The notes under the pieces: model-generated
Databases searched by the model: none
What the model was told of the DNA's origin: nothing
Seen by the model: the letters and a program-made list of their open reading frames with translations, nothing else
Program-made: the position numbers and the translations under genes
Shown: positions 27,695 to 36,380 of the stretch, piece after piece
How the letters are laid out: each line of letters starts with the position of its first letter
Numbering within the stretch: position 1 is the stretch's first letter
NCBI RefSeq assembly: GCF_023674465.1
Contig: NZ_CP098400.1
Location: forward strand, 1,178,001-1,242,000
Origin: Xiashengella succiniciproducens
GTDB lineage: Bacteria; Bacteroidota; Bacteroidia; Bacteroidales; Marinilabiliaceae
Direction of reading: 5' to 3'
Length of the DNA stretch: 64,000 nt

Positions 27695-27758
27695 TGCGCT
27701 TACTTAGACTCCCTCAGAACAAAGATAAATATACGCAGGACTCCACCGTCCCTTGTGG

Positions 27759-28437
27759 CTTGAACTTCCAAAGGCGTTTCTTTCAGTTGGCAGTTTTGCC
27801 ACACAAGAAGTCATCAGCAACATTCTTTGTCGGGTAAAAATATTTGATGGTATCAGCGTTGAAGAAGTGCAGAATCAGGTGGAGGTAGCTCTGATGGCTG
27901 AAAAATACTTTGCTGTTGCTAAATCCTAAATGCTCTACCGACAGAAACACGCGGAAGATCGTGAAGTGACGGAAAAGCTCAAATTTATGATGGACTATTG
28001 CAATGCCTCCAATGCAGCCACAGGCAGTAAGTTTGATGCCAATGCCAATGTAGAAAATAAAAATATAACTACACTTATCGGAGAACTTCCCAAATCAAAT
28101 TTTATTCGCCTTAACCGCAGAATGCTGACAGACCGCATAAAGGTGATGTATGGGAAAGAAATCGCAGATAGATATATTGAACTCCTTAACAATCATGGTA
28201 TCAAGTATGCTAAGCGGGGCATGTGCAACACCTGAATTTTTGATGTACATGAACTATTTTATCGGTCTTGAATTTGGACAGGATTACTATTTGAATGAAA
28301 ATGTTGTTGTCGATTCCTCAAAGAAACAACGAACACTAGACAAAGTGATTACTGACCATTTCGAGCAGATAGTTTATTCGATCAATCAACCTACTGGAGC
28401 AAGAAACTTTCAAGCCGTCTTCTGGTTCGTTGAGTAG
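27759..28437 (+). pseudogene. nrdD: decayed anaerobic ribonucleoside-triphosphate reductase
   Basis: The first part encodes an ATP-cone ending (FDGISVEEVQNQVEVALM), then a TAA at 27927 where family members have Tyr. The same frame goes on as MLYRQKHAEDREV and the NrdD segment FDANANVENKNI...LNRRMLTDRIKVMYG, up to 28235. A second frame (28150-28437) resumes later in the family sequence with GACATPEFLMYMNYF and FEQIVYSINQPTGARNFQ. The gene therefore has an in-frame stop, an internal deletion with frameshift, and both ends missing. It cannot give an active enzyme. Confidence 0.7.
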
Positions 28438-28508
28438 TTGTTGCCGTTTACGGAACGAAATTACGGATTCGTCCGTTTTATATAACATAACGTTCGCTGA
28501 ACGTCTCA

Positions 28509-28622
28509 CCACGAAAACTGGCACTTTTCATACAGACGAGACAACAGTCGCAATGTTCATACTATACGAAAGTATGGCGTGGGCTTGCCTGTTTCGTCTG
28601 TGGGTATGCCAGTACCTCGTGG
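28509..28622. repeat. 114-nt nested inverted repeat, probably a folded RNA or DNA element
   Basis: Nested complementary arms: CCACGA/TCGTGG (28509-28514 with 28617-28622), ACTGGCA/TGCCAGT (28517-28523 with 28607-28613), ACAGACGA/TCGTCTGT (28532-28539 with 28594-28601) and an inner CATACT/AGTATG hairpin (28558-28563 with 28571-28576). The fold would be a long branched stem. It sits between the nrdD remnant and the DHFR-like gene, in what is clearly mobile-element debris. Confidence 0.6.
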
Positions 28623-28696
28623 TGGAATAGTGTGAGTTCCACGCTTTTTCTTTTGAGGTACAGCGAGCAACAGTATAAACACTAAAATCAAGAAAC

Positions 28697-29227
28697 ATGG
28701 GAAAGATTAAAGTTTACATTGCCGCTTCACTCGATGGATACATCGCTCGACCTGACGGAGATTTAGATTGGCTAACCGAATTTTCAAACCCCACAAAAGA
28801 AGACTATGGGTATAATGAAATGCTAACTTCTGTAGATACTGTTATCATGGGAGGAAGAACTTATCATGAATTATCATGCATGGATATTTTATGGCCATAC
28901 AAGGATAAGAAAACTTTTGTGGTATCTCATAAAGCGATAGATACAAAAGAAAACATAGAGTTTATAACAGATAATATTATCGAACGAATATCTGATCTCA
29001 AAAATAGAAGCAGTCAGGATATTTGGCTAGCTGGTGGTGGAGAATTAATCACCATGTGCATAAATGCAGGCTTGGTTGATGAGATGCAAATCTGCTACAT
29101 CCCCGTAATTTTAGGTTCAGGCATTCCATTGTTTCCCAGCAACCCCAAAGAATCTAATTGGGAATTGAGAGAAAATATTGCCTACGCTTCCGGCATTATA
29201 AAATTGAGTTATAGACTATTGAGATAA
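28697..29227 (+). CDS. dihydrofolate reductase / RibD C-terminal family protein
   Basis: A 176-residue protein with the RibD-C/DHFR-like fold: KVYIAASLDGYIARPDGDLDWL at the start, DTVIMGGRTYHE near 50-61, and IWLAGGGELITMCINAGLVDEM...PVILGSGIPLF near 110-145. Such small reductases are common on Bacteroides mobile elements next to resistance genes. Substrate unknown; trimethoprim resistance cannot be claimed from sequence. Confidence 0.82.
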   Translation: MGKIKVYIAASLDGYIARPDGDLDWLTEFSNPTKEDYGYNEMLTSVDTVIMGGRTYHELSCMDILWPYKDKKTFVVSHKAIDTKENIEFITDNIIERISDLKNRSSQDIWLAGGGELITMCINAGLVDEMQICYIPVILGSGIPLFPSNPKESNWELRENIAYASGIIKLSYRLLR

Positions 29228-29279
29228 TCACGTATGTAGCATTTTGAAGAAATGGTTAGGTTTATTCGACTATTATTCA

Positions 29280-29287
29280 TACATTTG
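29280..29287 (+). promoter_or_regulatory. -7 box of the ABC-F gene
   Basis: TACATTTG, an exact TAnnTTTG match, 132 bases before the ABC-F start codon. It places the leader peptide and the alternative hairpins inside the transcript. Confidence 0.4.
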
Positions 29288-29310
29288 CAATCGAATTTAA
29301 AAATACTCTG

Positions 29311-29400
29311 ATGAAAATAAACAATTAATAGTTGGTTTTAATTAAACCGACACCATAGAGTTCTACATACCTTCGGTTTAATCCGATTCCTCTTTGGAAT
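29311..29400 (+). promoter_or_regulatory. leader-peptide attenuator upstream of the ABC-F gene
   Basis: A five-codon frame MKINN plus stop (29311-29328) is followed by mutually exclusive hairpins. GGTTT/AAACC (29334-29338 with 29344-29348) competes with a perfect 10-bp stem ATTAAACCGA/TCGGTTTAAT (29341-29350 with 29373-29382). That in turn competes with TCGG/CCGA (29373-29376 with 29383-29386). A last ATTCC/GGAAT hairpin ends at 29400. The layout matches antibiotic-stalled leader peptides known for erm and ABC-F genes. Confidence 0.55.
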
Positions 29401-29419
29401 TACTATTAGTTGTTGCAAA

Positions 29420-31009
29420 ATGAGTATTATCGTCAGTGATGTTTCTTATCACTATTTCAATCAACATACACTATTCGAGTCTGTAAGTTTTTCTGTTTCA
29501 CATGGCGGGAAAGTATCTCTTATTGGCAATAACGGAGTAGGAAAATCAACCCTACTAAAGTTGTTGGCAGGAGAACTTATGCCTTCTTTCGGTAATATCC
29601 GAACAGAATCCAAGCCTTACTATGTTCCCCAGCAGATAAACATCAAAGAGCAGACTATTGCCGAAGCTCTCGGAGTATCAGAAAAACTAAATGCTCTCAA
29701 CGCAATTTTTGGAGGAGCTTCTGAACAGGTTTACTATGACACTCTAAACGATGATTGGGAGGTAGAAAACAGATGTCGTCAAGCTTTAGAATACTGGGGA
29801 TTAGAAGGCATCGAACTTGATTCATCTATCTCATTATTAAGCGGAGGAGAAAAAACGAAAGTTCTATTGGCGGGATTGGCTCTGCATAAGCCGGAGATTG
29901 TTTTACTCGATGAACCAACCAACCATCTTGACCTGTCTGCTCGGAAAATATTATATGAATACATCCAGAACACAAAAACTACAGTTGTAGTTGTCAGTCA
30001 TGATGTTAGCCTGTTAAATCTTTTAGATACAACATACGAGTTGTCTCCAAAAGGAATTAGGCTATATGGAGGGAATTATGATTTTTACAGAGAACAAAAA
30101 ACGATAGAAGATCGGTCTTTAGAACAGCAGATTGATGCAGAACAAACTGCCCTTCGGGTAGCTCGAAAGAAAGCACAAGAAGTTCGAGAACGACAAGAAA
30201 AACGTACCTCGCAAGGTGAACGAAGCAAACAAAAAGGTGGTATTGCTAGAATCGTTATGAATGCTCGTGGTAATTTAGCAGAAAACAGTTCTGCCAAATT
30301 GCGAGAAAAGCATTCAAACATTATAGACAATACCCGGCAACGCCTATCTGCATTACGGGATCGCCAGCTACAAAACACTGAATTGAAAATAGATTTTGAG
30401 GACACGAAACTACATAGCGGGAAAATACTAATCTCTGCCCACGAACTCAATTTCGGATATGTGAAAGATAAATTTCTTTGGCAATCTCCTATTAATATTG
30501 AAATCAGGAGTGGCGAACGAATCCACATTCGAGGGAATAACGGCAGTGGTAAAACAACTTTTCTGAAATTATTGCTTGGGGAATTATTTCCAATACAAGG
30601 CGAAGTCATCAGATCTGATTTTTCGTATGTCTATCTCGATCAAGAATATGAGCAGGTAAACCAACCTCTCACTGTATTGGAATTAGCAGAGCAGTATAAT
30701 AAAAACAATTTGGCAGACCATGAAATTAAACTGCGATTAAACCGAGCTTTATTTCCACAGGAAACGTGGGATAAAAATTGTCAAACGTTAAGCGGAGGCG
30801 AACGTATGCGGCTTTATCTCTGTTGTTTGATGATATCAAATCACATTCCTGACATTTTTGTTTTAGATGAGCCTACAAATAATCTTGATTTATCAAGCTT
30901 GTCGATTTTGATGGAAACAATCAAGAATTATCGGGGAACAGTCTTGATTATTTCACACGATGAATATTTCATCAACGAAATAGGAGTAACAAATAGTATT
31001 CAACTATAA
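29420..31009 (+). CDS. ABC-F family ATPase, possible ribosomal-protection resistance protein
   Basis: A 529-residue protein with two ABC ATPase domains and no membrane segments. The first domain has GNNGVGKST (35-43), LSGGEKTK and LLDEPTNHLDL; the second has GNNGSGKTT, LSGGERMR and VLDEPTNNLDL. A charged helical linker between them (about 225-320) is the tRNA-contacting part of ABC-F proteins. Those proteins act on the ribosome, and many displace antibiotics. The attenuator upstream and the mobile context favour a resistance role, but the drug class is unknown. Confidence 0.85.
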   Translation: MSIIVSDVSYHYFNQHTLFESVSFSVSHGGKVSLIGNNGVGKSTLLKLLAGELMPSFGNIRTESKPYYVPQQINIKEQTIAEALGVSEKLNALNAIFGGASEQVYYDTLNDDWEVENRCRQALEYWGLEGIELDSSISLLSGGEKTKVLLAGLALHKPEIVLLDEPTNHLDLSARKILYEYIQNTKTTVVVVSHDVSLLNLLDTTYELSPKGIRLYGGNYDFYREQKTIEDRSLEQQIDAEQTALRVARKKAQEVRERQEKRTSQGERSKQKGGIARIVMNARGNLAENSSAKLREKHSNIIDNTRQRLSALRDRQLQNTELKIDFEDTKLHSGKILISAHELNFGYVKDKFLWQSPINIEIRSGERIHIRGNNGSGKTTFLKLLLGELFPIQGEVIRSDFSYVYLDQEYEQVNQPLTVLELAEQYNKNNLADHEIKLRLNRALFPQETWDKNCQTLSGGERMRLYLCCLMISNHIPDIFVLDEPTNNLDLSSLSILMETIKNYRGTVLIISHDEYFINEIGVTNSIQL

Positions 31010-31208
31010 TTAAATTGAAAGGATCATGGGTATAAACGTAGATTTAGATTCGATTATCTATCACTAATTACTTTTAAGATAGAGATTTACAGGGTGTGTT
31101 TGACAAGGGTTTATCATTCTTGTTCTAAATACTCTATGCCTTTTTTAAGTTATTAGTCTGTAAAATCAACAATTTACAGAGATAGTCTTATCATTAAAAA
31201 CTACTGAA

Positions 31209-31275
31209 ATGATTAGAAAAATAGAAAATATATCAAAACAGATAGAAGATCAGATACAAATAAAGGAACTGGAAG
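31209..31275 (+). pseudogene. 5' stub of a gene cut by the insertion sequence
   Basis: An ATG begins MIRKIENISKQIEDQIQIKELE and runs straight into the left end of the IS at 31276. Nothing further of this gene is present on the other side. The family is unknown; the helical, charged start could belong to a regulator or mobilisation protein. Confidence 0.4.
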
Positions 31276-31366
31276 TGTAGACTTACCCCTTATCAGACAA
31301 CTACAAAATAGACATTTTTTTTCTTGAACCATATTTCTAAATGCTTTTTCAGTGAGCTGAGAGGTT

Positions 31367-31413
31367 CTGTCAAGGGCGGCTGAGGAACGAAGCCGTTTAT
31401 ATACCCTTGACAG
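31367..31413. repeat. hairpin at the 3' end of the IS transposase gene
   Basis: CTGTCAAGGG/CCCTTGACAG (31367-31376 with 31404-31413) with an inner CGGCT/AGCCG extension. It overlaps the orfB stop codon and may end its transcript or block outside transcription. Confidence 0.5.
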
Positions 31414-32233
31414 GTTCTGGCAGCGAACTTTCTTTGCTATTTAAAATATGGTGGTTATACTCGTTTTTAACATAATCTAAGGGAGATTTACCTCCCAATG
31501 ATTTATGTGGATGAAATTCATTATAATCATCCATCCATTCTGAGACCAGATGTCTAACCTCAGATAGGTCATTAAACAAGTATGCATCGAGAATGTCCTC
31601 TCTGAAAAAGCGGTTAAATCTTTCAATATATGCATTTTGGGTTGGTTTTCCAGGTTGAATGAATTTTAACTTAATTTCGTTGTCTTTTGCCCATTTCTGC
31701 AGAGCATTAGAGATAAACTCAGGCCCATTATCAACTCTTATTTTCATAGGTTTTCCTCGCCAGAATATGATTTCATTAAGCACTTTTATTACACGTTCTG
31801 CTGGTAAAGAGAAATCCGACTCAATGGCCAAGGCTTCTCTGTTGTAATCATCAATAATATTTAATACTCGGAATCTACGGCCATAAATCAAGCTGTCACT
31901 CATAAAATCCATAGACCAAGTATGATTGATGCCATTGGGTTGCTCCAGTGGTTCTTTTATACGAGCAGGCAACCTTCTTTTTCGTTTTTTGCGTAGGTTT
32001 AGCTGTAGCAAGCGATAGACTCTCAATACTCGCTTGCGGTTCCATCTATAGCCTTCTTGGCGTATTCGACCATAATATTCATCAAAGCCACGCGTTGGAA
32101 GTTTCTCTGACAGTTCTTCCAACTTGTTGATGACTTCAACATCGTTTCGTTTGCTTTCATAATACCACATGGAGCGATGCAATCCAATCAATCGGCACGC
32201 CCTGCCGATGCCGATCAAGTATGTGGAATGCAA
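31397..32233 (-). CDS. IS3-family transposase OrfB, DDE catalytic part
   Basis: A 278-residue product with the integrase-type DDE domain: first Asp in TWSMDFMSD (about residue 113), second Asp in RVDNGPEFIS (about 174), and Glu in NAYIERFNR (about 209). An N-terminal HTH_21-like segment (GFDEYYGRIRQEGYRWNRKRV) precedes it. In this family OrfB is normally made as an OrfA-OrfB fusion by -1 frameshifting; the overlap region is between 32233 and 32275. It looks intact. Confidence 0.9.
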   Translation of the reverse strand: MHSTYLIGIGRACRLIGLHRSMWYYESKRNDVEVINKLEELSEKLPTRGFDEYYGRIRQEGYRWNRKRVLRVYRLLQLNLRKKRKRRLPARIKEPLEQPNGINHTWSMDFMSDSLIYGRRFRVLNIIDDYNREALAIESDFSLPAERVIKVLNEIIFWRGKPMKIRVDNGPEFISNALQKWAKDNEIKLKFIQPGKPTQNAYIERFNRFFREDILDAYLFNDLSEVRHLVSEWMDDYNEFHPHKSLGGKSPLDYVKNEYNHHILNSKESSLPEPVKGI

Positions 32234-32265
32234 GTATTCGGCTCGCTCTTTTTTCTCGCAGGGCT

Positions 32266-32532
32266 TTAAAACTTTTTTCCAAGCAAATCCTTTAGCATCA
32301 AGTTATCTAAACTCTGATCTGCATACATCTGCTTGAGTTTACGGTTTTCTTCCTCCAGTTCTTTTAAACGTTTTAACTGAGAGGCTTCCATACCAGAATA
32401 CTTCTTGCGCCAATTATAAAATGTAGCCTTGGCAATGCCATGCTCGCGACATATCGTTTGAGCATCAATACCACTTTCATACTCCTTTATAATTTTTACA
32501 ATTTGGCTTTCTGTGAATCTTGTTTTTTTCAT
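32266..32532 (-). CDS. IS3-family transposase OrfA, DNA-binding part
   Basis: An 88-residue protein with a helix-turn-helix (ESQIVKIIKEYESGIDAQTICREHGIAKATFYNWRKKY written in parts: ESQIVKIIKEYESG and ICREHGIAKATFYNWRKKY) and a C-terminal leucine zipper (LKRLKELEEENRKLKQMY). It binds the IS ends and joins OrfB by frameshifting. Confidence 0.9.
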   Translation of the reverse strand: MKKTRFTESQIVKIIKEYESGIDAQTICREHGIAKATFYNWRKKYSGMEASQLKRLKELEEENRKLKQMYADQSLDNLMLKDLLGKKF

Positions 32533-32604
32533 AACTCTGTTTTGACTGCTTAAAATTAATAATTTGTCTAATTTTAAACTGTCCGATTTTCAGGGAAGGC
32601 TACA

Positions 32605-33108
32605 AATTCGCTTTTTGGTAACTCGAAAACAAAACAGCAACAGGCAGAAATTGAGCAGCTACAATCTGAAATAACTTCGCTTAAAGATGAAAATCACTCC
32701 TTAAAAACCGAAATGCAAACCCTGCAAAAAGAGTACACATCTACCACCGATAAACTTCGTGCCGAGTTGAAAAAGATATTCGACTTATTTCCAAACCTTC
32801 GCGAACTGCTTTCCATTGAAAGAATGTGCCGTTTGGTTGGTTTTTCAGATGACCTGACCCAACGGATTTTATCGGGCGGAAAGGTCGGCTTTAAAGGCAG
32901 TCTGTATTCCGCCGAGTACAAACGGAAATTCTCGACCGAACATTCCACAGCGCAAATAGAACCCGAACCCAACAAGCCCGGAAAGCTACGTCTTGCTATT
33001 GACGGTGCGGATATTATTGAATGGTTTAGGATGAAATATAAGGAGTTTCAGAAAAGTATAGGGATTGATTGGACGGATAGAAACGTGGGGAGGGGGAGGA
33101 AAATGTGA
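32605..33108 (+). pseudogene. C-terminal remnant of a MobV/Pre-type relaxase
   Basis: The frame is open directly from the IS right end. It encodes a coiled coil (QQQAEIEQLQSEITSLKDEN and onward, to about 32770), then a domain with LFPNLRELLSIERMCRLVGF, GFKGSLYSAEYKRKF and LRLAIDGADIIEWFRMKYKEF. This is the usual tail of mobilisation relaxases on Bacteroides elements. The catalytic N-terminus is absent, so the element that carried it can no longer mobilise itself with this protein. Confidence 0.6.
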
Positions 33109-33115
33109 AAAAATA

Positions 33116-33146
33116 TTTGTCATTAACTGTTTTTATGCTATAATAT
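33116..33146 (+). promoter_or_regulatory. promoter of the xre-hsd operon
   Basis: TTTG (33116-33119), a 19-base spacer and TATAATAT (33139-33146) give the Bacteroides spacing. The same bases also read as TTGTCA, 16 bases, TATAAT, close to the classical sigma-70 consensus. Either way it lies about 50 bases before the xre ATG. Confidence 0.45.
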
Positions 33147-33193
33147 TTCATATATTTTCATTTTCGTAAAGGACAAATATCAATGTTATTTCA

Positions 33194-33391
33194 ATGAACA
33201 GGATCAAAGAAGTGCTTGAAGAAAAGGGAATTAAGCAAACTTGGCTTGCCGAAAAGCTTGGCAAGAGTTTCAGCATTGTCAATTCTTATGTTTGCAATAG
33301 GAGACAGCCGAGTTTGGAAGTATTATTTGAGATTGCTAAGATTTTACAAATTGATGTAAAAGAATTAATCAAAAGTAAAGCAAATGTATAA
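33194..33391 (+). CDS. XRE-family transcription regulator of the restriction operon
   Basis: A 65-residue protein that is almost entirely an HTH_3 domain: IKEVLEEKGIKQTWLAEKLGKS, then the recognition helix SIVNSYVCNRRQPSLEVLFEIAKIL. It overlaps hsdR by 8 bases and so is co-translated. Small XRE proteins often act as controllers that delay restriction until methylation is established; that is inference here. Confidence 0.85.
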   Translation: MNRIKEVLEEKGIKQTWLAEKLGKSFSIVNSYVCNRRQPSLEVLFEIAKILQIDVKELIKSKANV

Positions 33392-36380
33392 GGAATATCA
33401 TACAGAAGGAAATCTTATCAAGCAATTGATTGACTTGAAATATGTGTACCGACCAGACATAATTGATAGAAAGACACTTGAACAAAATTTCAAAACTAAA
33501 TTTGAAGAACTCAATCGGGTAAGATTGTCTGAAAGTGAGTTTCTAAGATTACGTGAGGATATTATAAAATCTGATGTGTTTGAGGCTTCAAAATTCTTGC
33601 GAGAAAAACAATATTTCTTACGTGAGGACGGAACTCCATTGCATTATACTCTGGTAAATATAAAAGATTGGTGCAAAAACGATTTTGAAATCATAAACCA
33701 ATTGCGTATTAATACAGAGAATAGTTTCCAGAGATATGATGTTATATTGCTTATCAACGGCTTGCCTATGGTGCAAATTGAACTGAAAAAAGGTGATATT
33801 TCGCACCGAAAAGCAATGCAACAAATAGTAGATTACAAAAATGAGCCGGGTAACGGCTACGCAAACTCTCTGCTTTGCTTTATACAATTGTTTATTGTGA
33901 GCAATGGTACCAGAACATTGTATTTCGCCAATAACAAAAATCAGCATTTTGCATTTAATGCAGATGAACAATTTTTGCCTGTGTATGAATTAGCAGATAT
34001 AAAGAACAATAAAATCAATCATCTGAAAGATTTTACTGATAAGTTTCTGCCCAAGTGTACGCTCGGAGAAATGATTAGCAAGTATATGGTATTGGTACAA
34101 AGCGAGCAGAAAATACTTGTAATGAGACCGTATCAAATTTATGCAGTTAAAGCAATCGTAGATTGCATAAATGATAATAGAGGAAATGGATATATTTGGC
34201 ATACAACAGGAAGTGGTAAGACGTTGACTTCTTTTAAAGCTTCTACATTGTTGAAAAATAATCCTGAGATTGAAAAATGTCTATTTGTAGTCGATAGAAA
34301 AGACCTCGACAGGCAAACCCGTGAAGAATTCAATAAATTTCAAGAAGGAAGCGTAGAAGAGAATACTAATACAGAGACATTGGTAAGACGACTACTTTCT
34401 ACAGATTATGCAGATAAGGTAATTGTTACCACCATACAAAAACTGGGGCTGGCTTTAGATGGCACGTATAAAAAGAATTACAAAGAACGCCTGGAGCCAT
34501 TGAGTAAAAAGCGCATTGTCTTTATTTTTGATGAATGCCATCGTTCTCAGTTTGGCGACAATCATAAAGCGATAAAAGAGTTTTTCCCTAATGCTCAATT
34601 ATTTGGCTTTACAGGTACGCCTATTTTCCCTGATAACGCTACATACAAAATTCGTGAAGGAGAATATGAGACCTACAAAACTACTAAGGATATTTTTGAC
34701 AAATCGTTGCACGAATATACAATTACACATGCTATCGAAGATAAAAATGTATTGCGTTTTCATATAGATTATTTCAAAGGGTCTCAGAATGCGAAACCAG
34801 GTGAAACTGTTGCACAACAAGCAGTTGTAGAAGCTATTATAGATAAACACAATGCAGCTACTAACGAGCGAAAGTTTAATGCAGTATTGGCAACTGCTTC
34901 TATCAATAATGCCATTGAGTATTATAGGCTTTTTAAAAAAGTGCAAAAAAAGAAACAAGAAGATGATATTGATTATGTTCCTTTGAATATCGCCTGCGTA
35001 TTTTCGCCTCCTTCTCAACTTATTGCTCAACAAGGAGACCAACAAAGCCAGAAGAATGCAGCTGACATCAAACAGTTACAGGAAGATTTGGCTCAAGAGC
35101 GTGAGGATAACAAAAAAAATCCGGAAGAAAAAAAGCAAGCTTTGATGGAAATTATTGCCGATTATAATGATCAATTTGGTACAAATCACACAATTAATGA
35201 GTTTGATTTGTATTATCAAGATGTTCAAAGTCGTATTAAAAATCAGAAATACAGTAATAAAGACTATCCGCACAAAAATAAAATTGATATTACTATTGTG
35301 GTGGATATGTTGCTTACTGGTTTTGATAGCAAATACTTAAACACATTGTATGTAGATAAAGATTTAAAATATCACGGTTTAATTCAGGCTTTTTCTCGGA
35401 CCAATCGGGTATTAAACGACACGAAACCATACGGTAATATTTTAGATTTTCGTTTTCAACAGGAAGCCGTTAATCAAGCCATTTCTTTGTTTTCGGGCGA
35501 AAGTGGTGGAAATCCCAGTGAAATTTGGCTGGTTGAGCCCGCTCCTGTGGTTATTGATAAGTTTAAAAAAGCGGTAGAGGCTTTGGGCATTTTTATGCAG
35601 GAGCAGAATTTGGTGAGTGAACCGCAAGAAGTATACAACTTGAAGGGAGATGCGGCAAAAATTACATTTGTGAAAAACTTCAAGGAGGTTCAACGACTTA
35701 AAACACAACTTGATCAATATACCGATTTAAACGAAGAACAAAAGTCAAAAATTGAAGCAATTCTACCAAACGATACTTTTCAGGAGTTCCGTAGTTCTTA
35801 TATCGAAACGGCAAGACAATTCCAAGAAAGACAACGAAAAGAAGGCGAAAATACACCGCACGAAATTCAACAATTGGATTTTGAATTTGTTTTGTTTGCT
35901 TCTGCTTTAATTGATTACGACTACATAATGAACTTGGTAGCCGATAGTACACAGCAAAAACCCACAAAGCACAAAATGACTAAATCACAAATAATCAGCC
36001 TACTGAAATCCAATTCCAATTTAATGGACGAGGAGGAAGATTTAACCGAATACATCAATAGTTTGGATTGGGAGAGCGGACAAGATGTTGAAACGCTTCG
36101 CAAGGGCTATGACACTTTCAAAGACGATAAATATAATAAGGAAATAGCTTCTATTGCGAACAAACACGGAATTCAAACGGCAGACTTGAAAAAGTTCATA
36201 GATAAAATAATGAGCCGTATGATTTTTGACGGTGAAAAACTCACTGACCTTTTAGCTCCATTAAATTTGAATTGGAAAGAACGCAGAGTAAGAGAATTGG
36301 CATTAATGGAAGACTTAGTACCACAATTAAAAAAATTGGCCCAAGGGCGTGAAATTTCAGGACTAGCAGCGTATGAGTAA
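33384..36380 (+). CDS. hsdR: type I restriction enzyme R subunit
   Basis: A 998-residue motor-nuclease. The N-terminal PD-(D/E)xK nuclease shows RYDVILLING...QIELKKGD (about residues 117-137). The helicase part has Walker A in HTTGSGKTLTS (about 273-283), the DECH box in IFDECHRSQFG near 390, GFTGTP near 410, and later SF2 motifs TGFDSKYLNTLYVDK and QAFSRTNR. With HsdM and HsdS it translocates and cuts unmodified DNA. It overlaps xre and hsdS by 8 bases each. The DNA is much more AT-rich than the flanking chromosome. Confidence 0.94.
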   Translation: MYKEYHTEGNLIKQLIDLKYVYRPDIIDRKTLEQNFKTKFEELNRVRLSESEFLRLREDIIKSDVFEASKFLREKQYFLREDGTPLHYTLVNIKDWCKNDFEIINQLRINTENSFQRYDVILLINGLPMVQIELKKGDISHRKAMQQIVDYKNEPGNGYANSLLCFIQLFIVSNGTRTLYFANNKNQHFAFNADEQFLPVYELADIKNNKINHLKDFTDKFLPKCTLGEMISKYMVLVQSEQKILVMRPYQIYAVKAIVDCINDNRGNGYIWHTTGSGKTLTSFKASTLLKNNPEIEKCLFVVDRKDLDRQTREEFNKFQEGSVEENTNTETLVRRLLSTDYADKVIVTTIQKLGLALDGTYKKNYKERLEPLSKKRIVFIFDECHRSQFGDNHKAIKEFFPNAQLFGFTGTPIFPDNATYKIREGEYETYKTTKDIFDKSLHEYTITHAIEDKNVLRFHIDYFKGSQNAKPGETVAQQAVVEAIIDKHNAATNERKFNAVLATASINNAIEYYRLFKKVQKKKQEDDIDYVPLNIACVFSPPSQLIAQQGDQQSQKNAADIKQLQEDLAQEREDNKKNPEEKKQALMEIIADYNDQFGTNHTINEFDLYYQDVQSRIKNQKYSNKDYPHKNKIDITIVVDMLLTGFDSKYLNTLYVDKDLKYHGLIQAFSRTNRVLNDTKPYGNILDFRFQQEAVNQAISLFSGESGGNPSEIWLVEPAPVVIDKFKKAVEALGIFMQEQNLVSEPQEVYNLKGDAAKITFVKNFKEVQRLKTQLDQYTDLNEEQKSKIEAILPNDTFQEFRSSYIETARQFQERQRKEGENTPHEIQQLDFEFVLFASALIDYDYIMNLVADSTQQKPTKHKMTKSQIISLLKSNSNLMDEEEDLTEYINSLDWESGQDVETLRKGYDTFKDDKYNKEIASIANKHGIQTADLKKFIDKIMSRMIFDGEKLTDLLAPLNLNWKERRVRELALMEDLVPQLKKLAQGREISGLAAYE

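Larger units (their letters stand above)
31276..32604 (-). mobile_element. IS3-family insertion sequence (IS407-like)
   Basis: A 1329-bp element bounded by imperfect inverted ends. The left end begins TGTAGACTTACCCC and continues ATCAGACA; the right end, read on the minus strand, begins TGTAGCCTTCCCTG and continues ATCGGACA. It carries orfA and orfB on the minus strand. The flanking bases (GAAG on the left, AATT on the right) are not a duplication, so one flank was probably lost after insertion. Confidence 0.8.
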
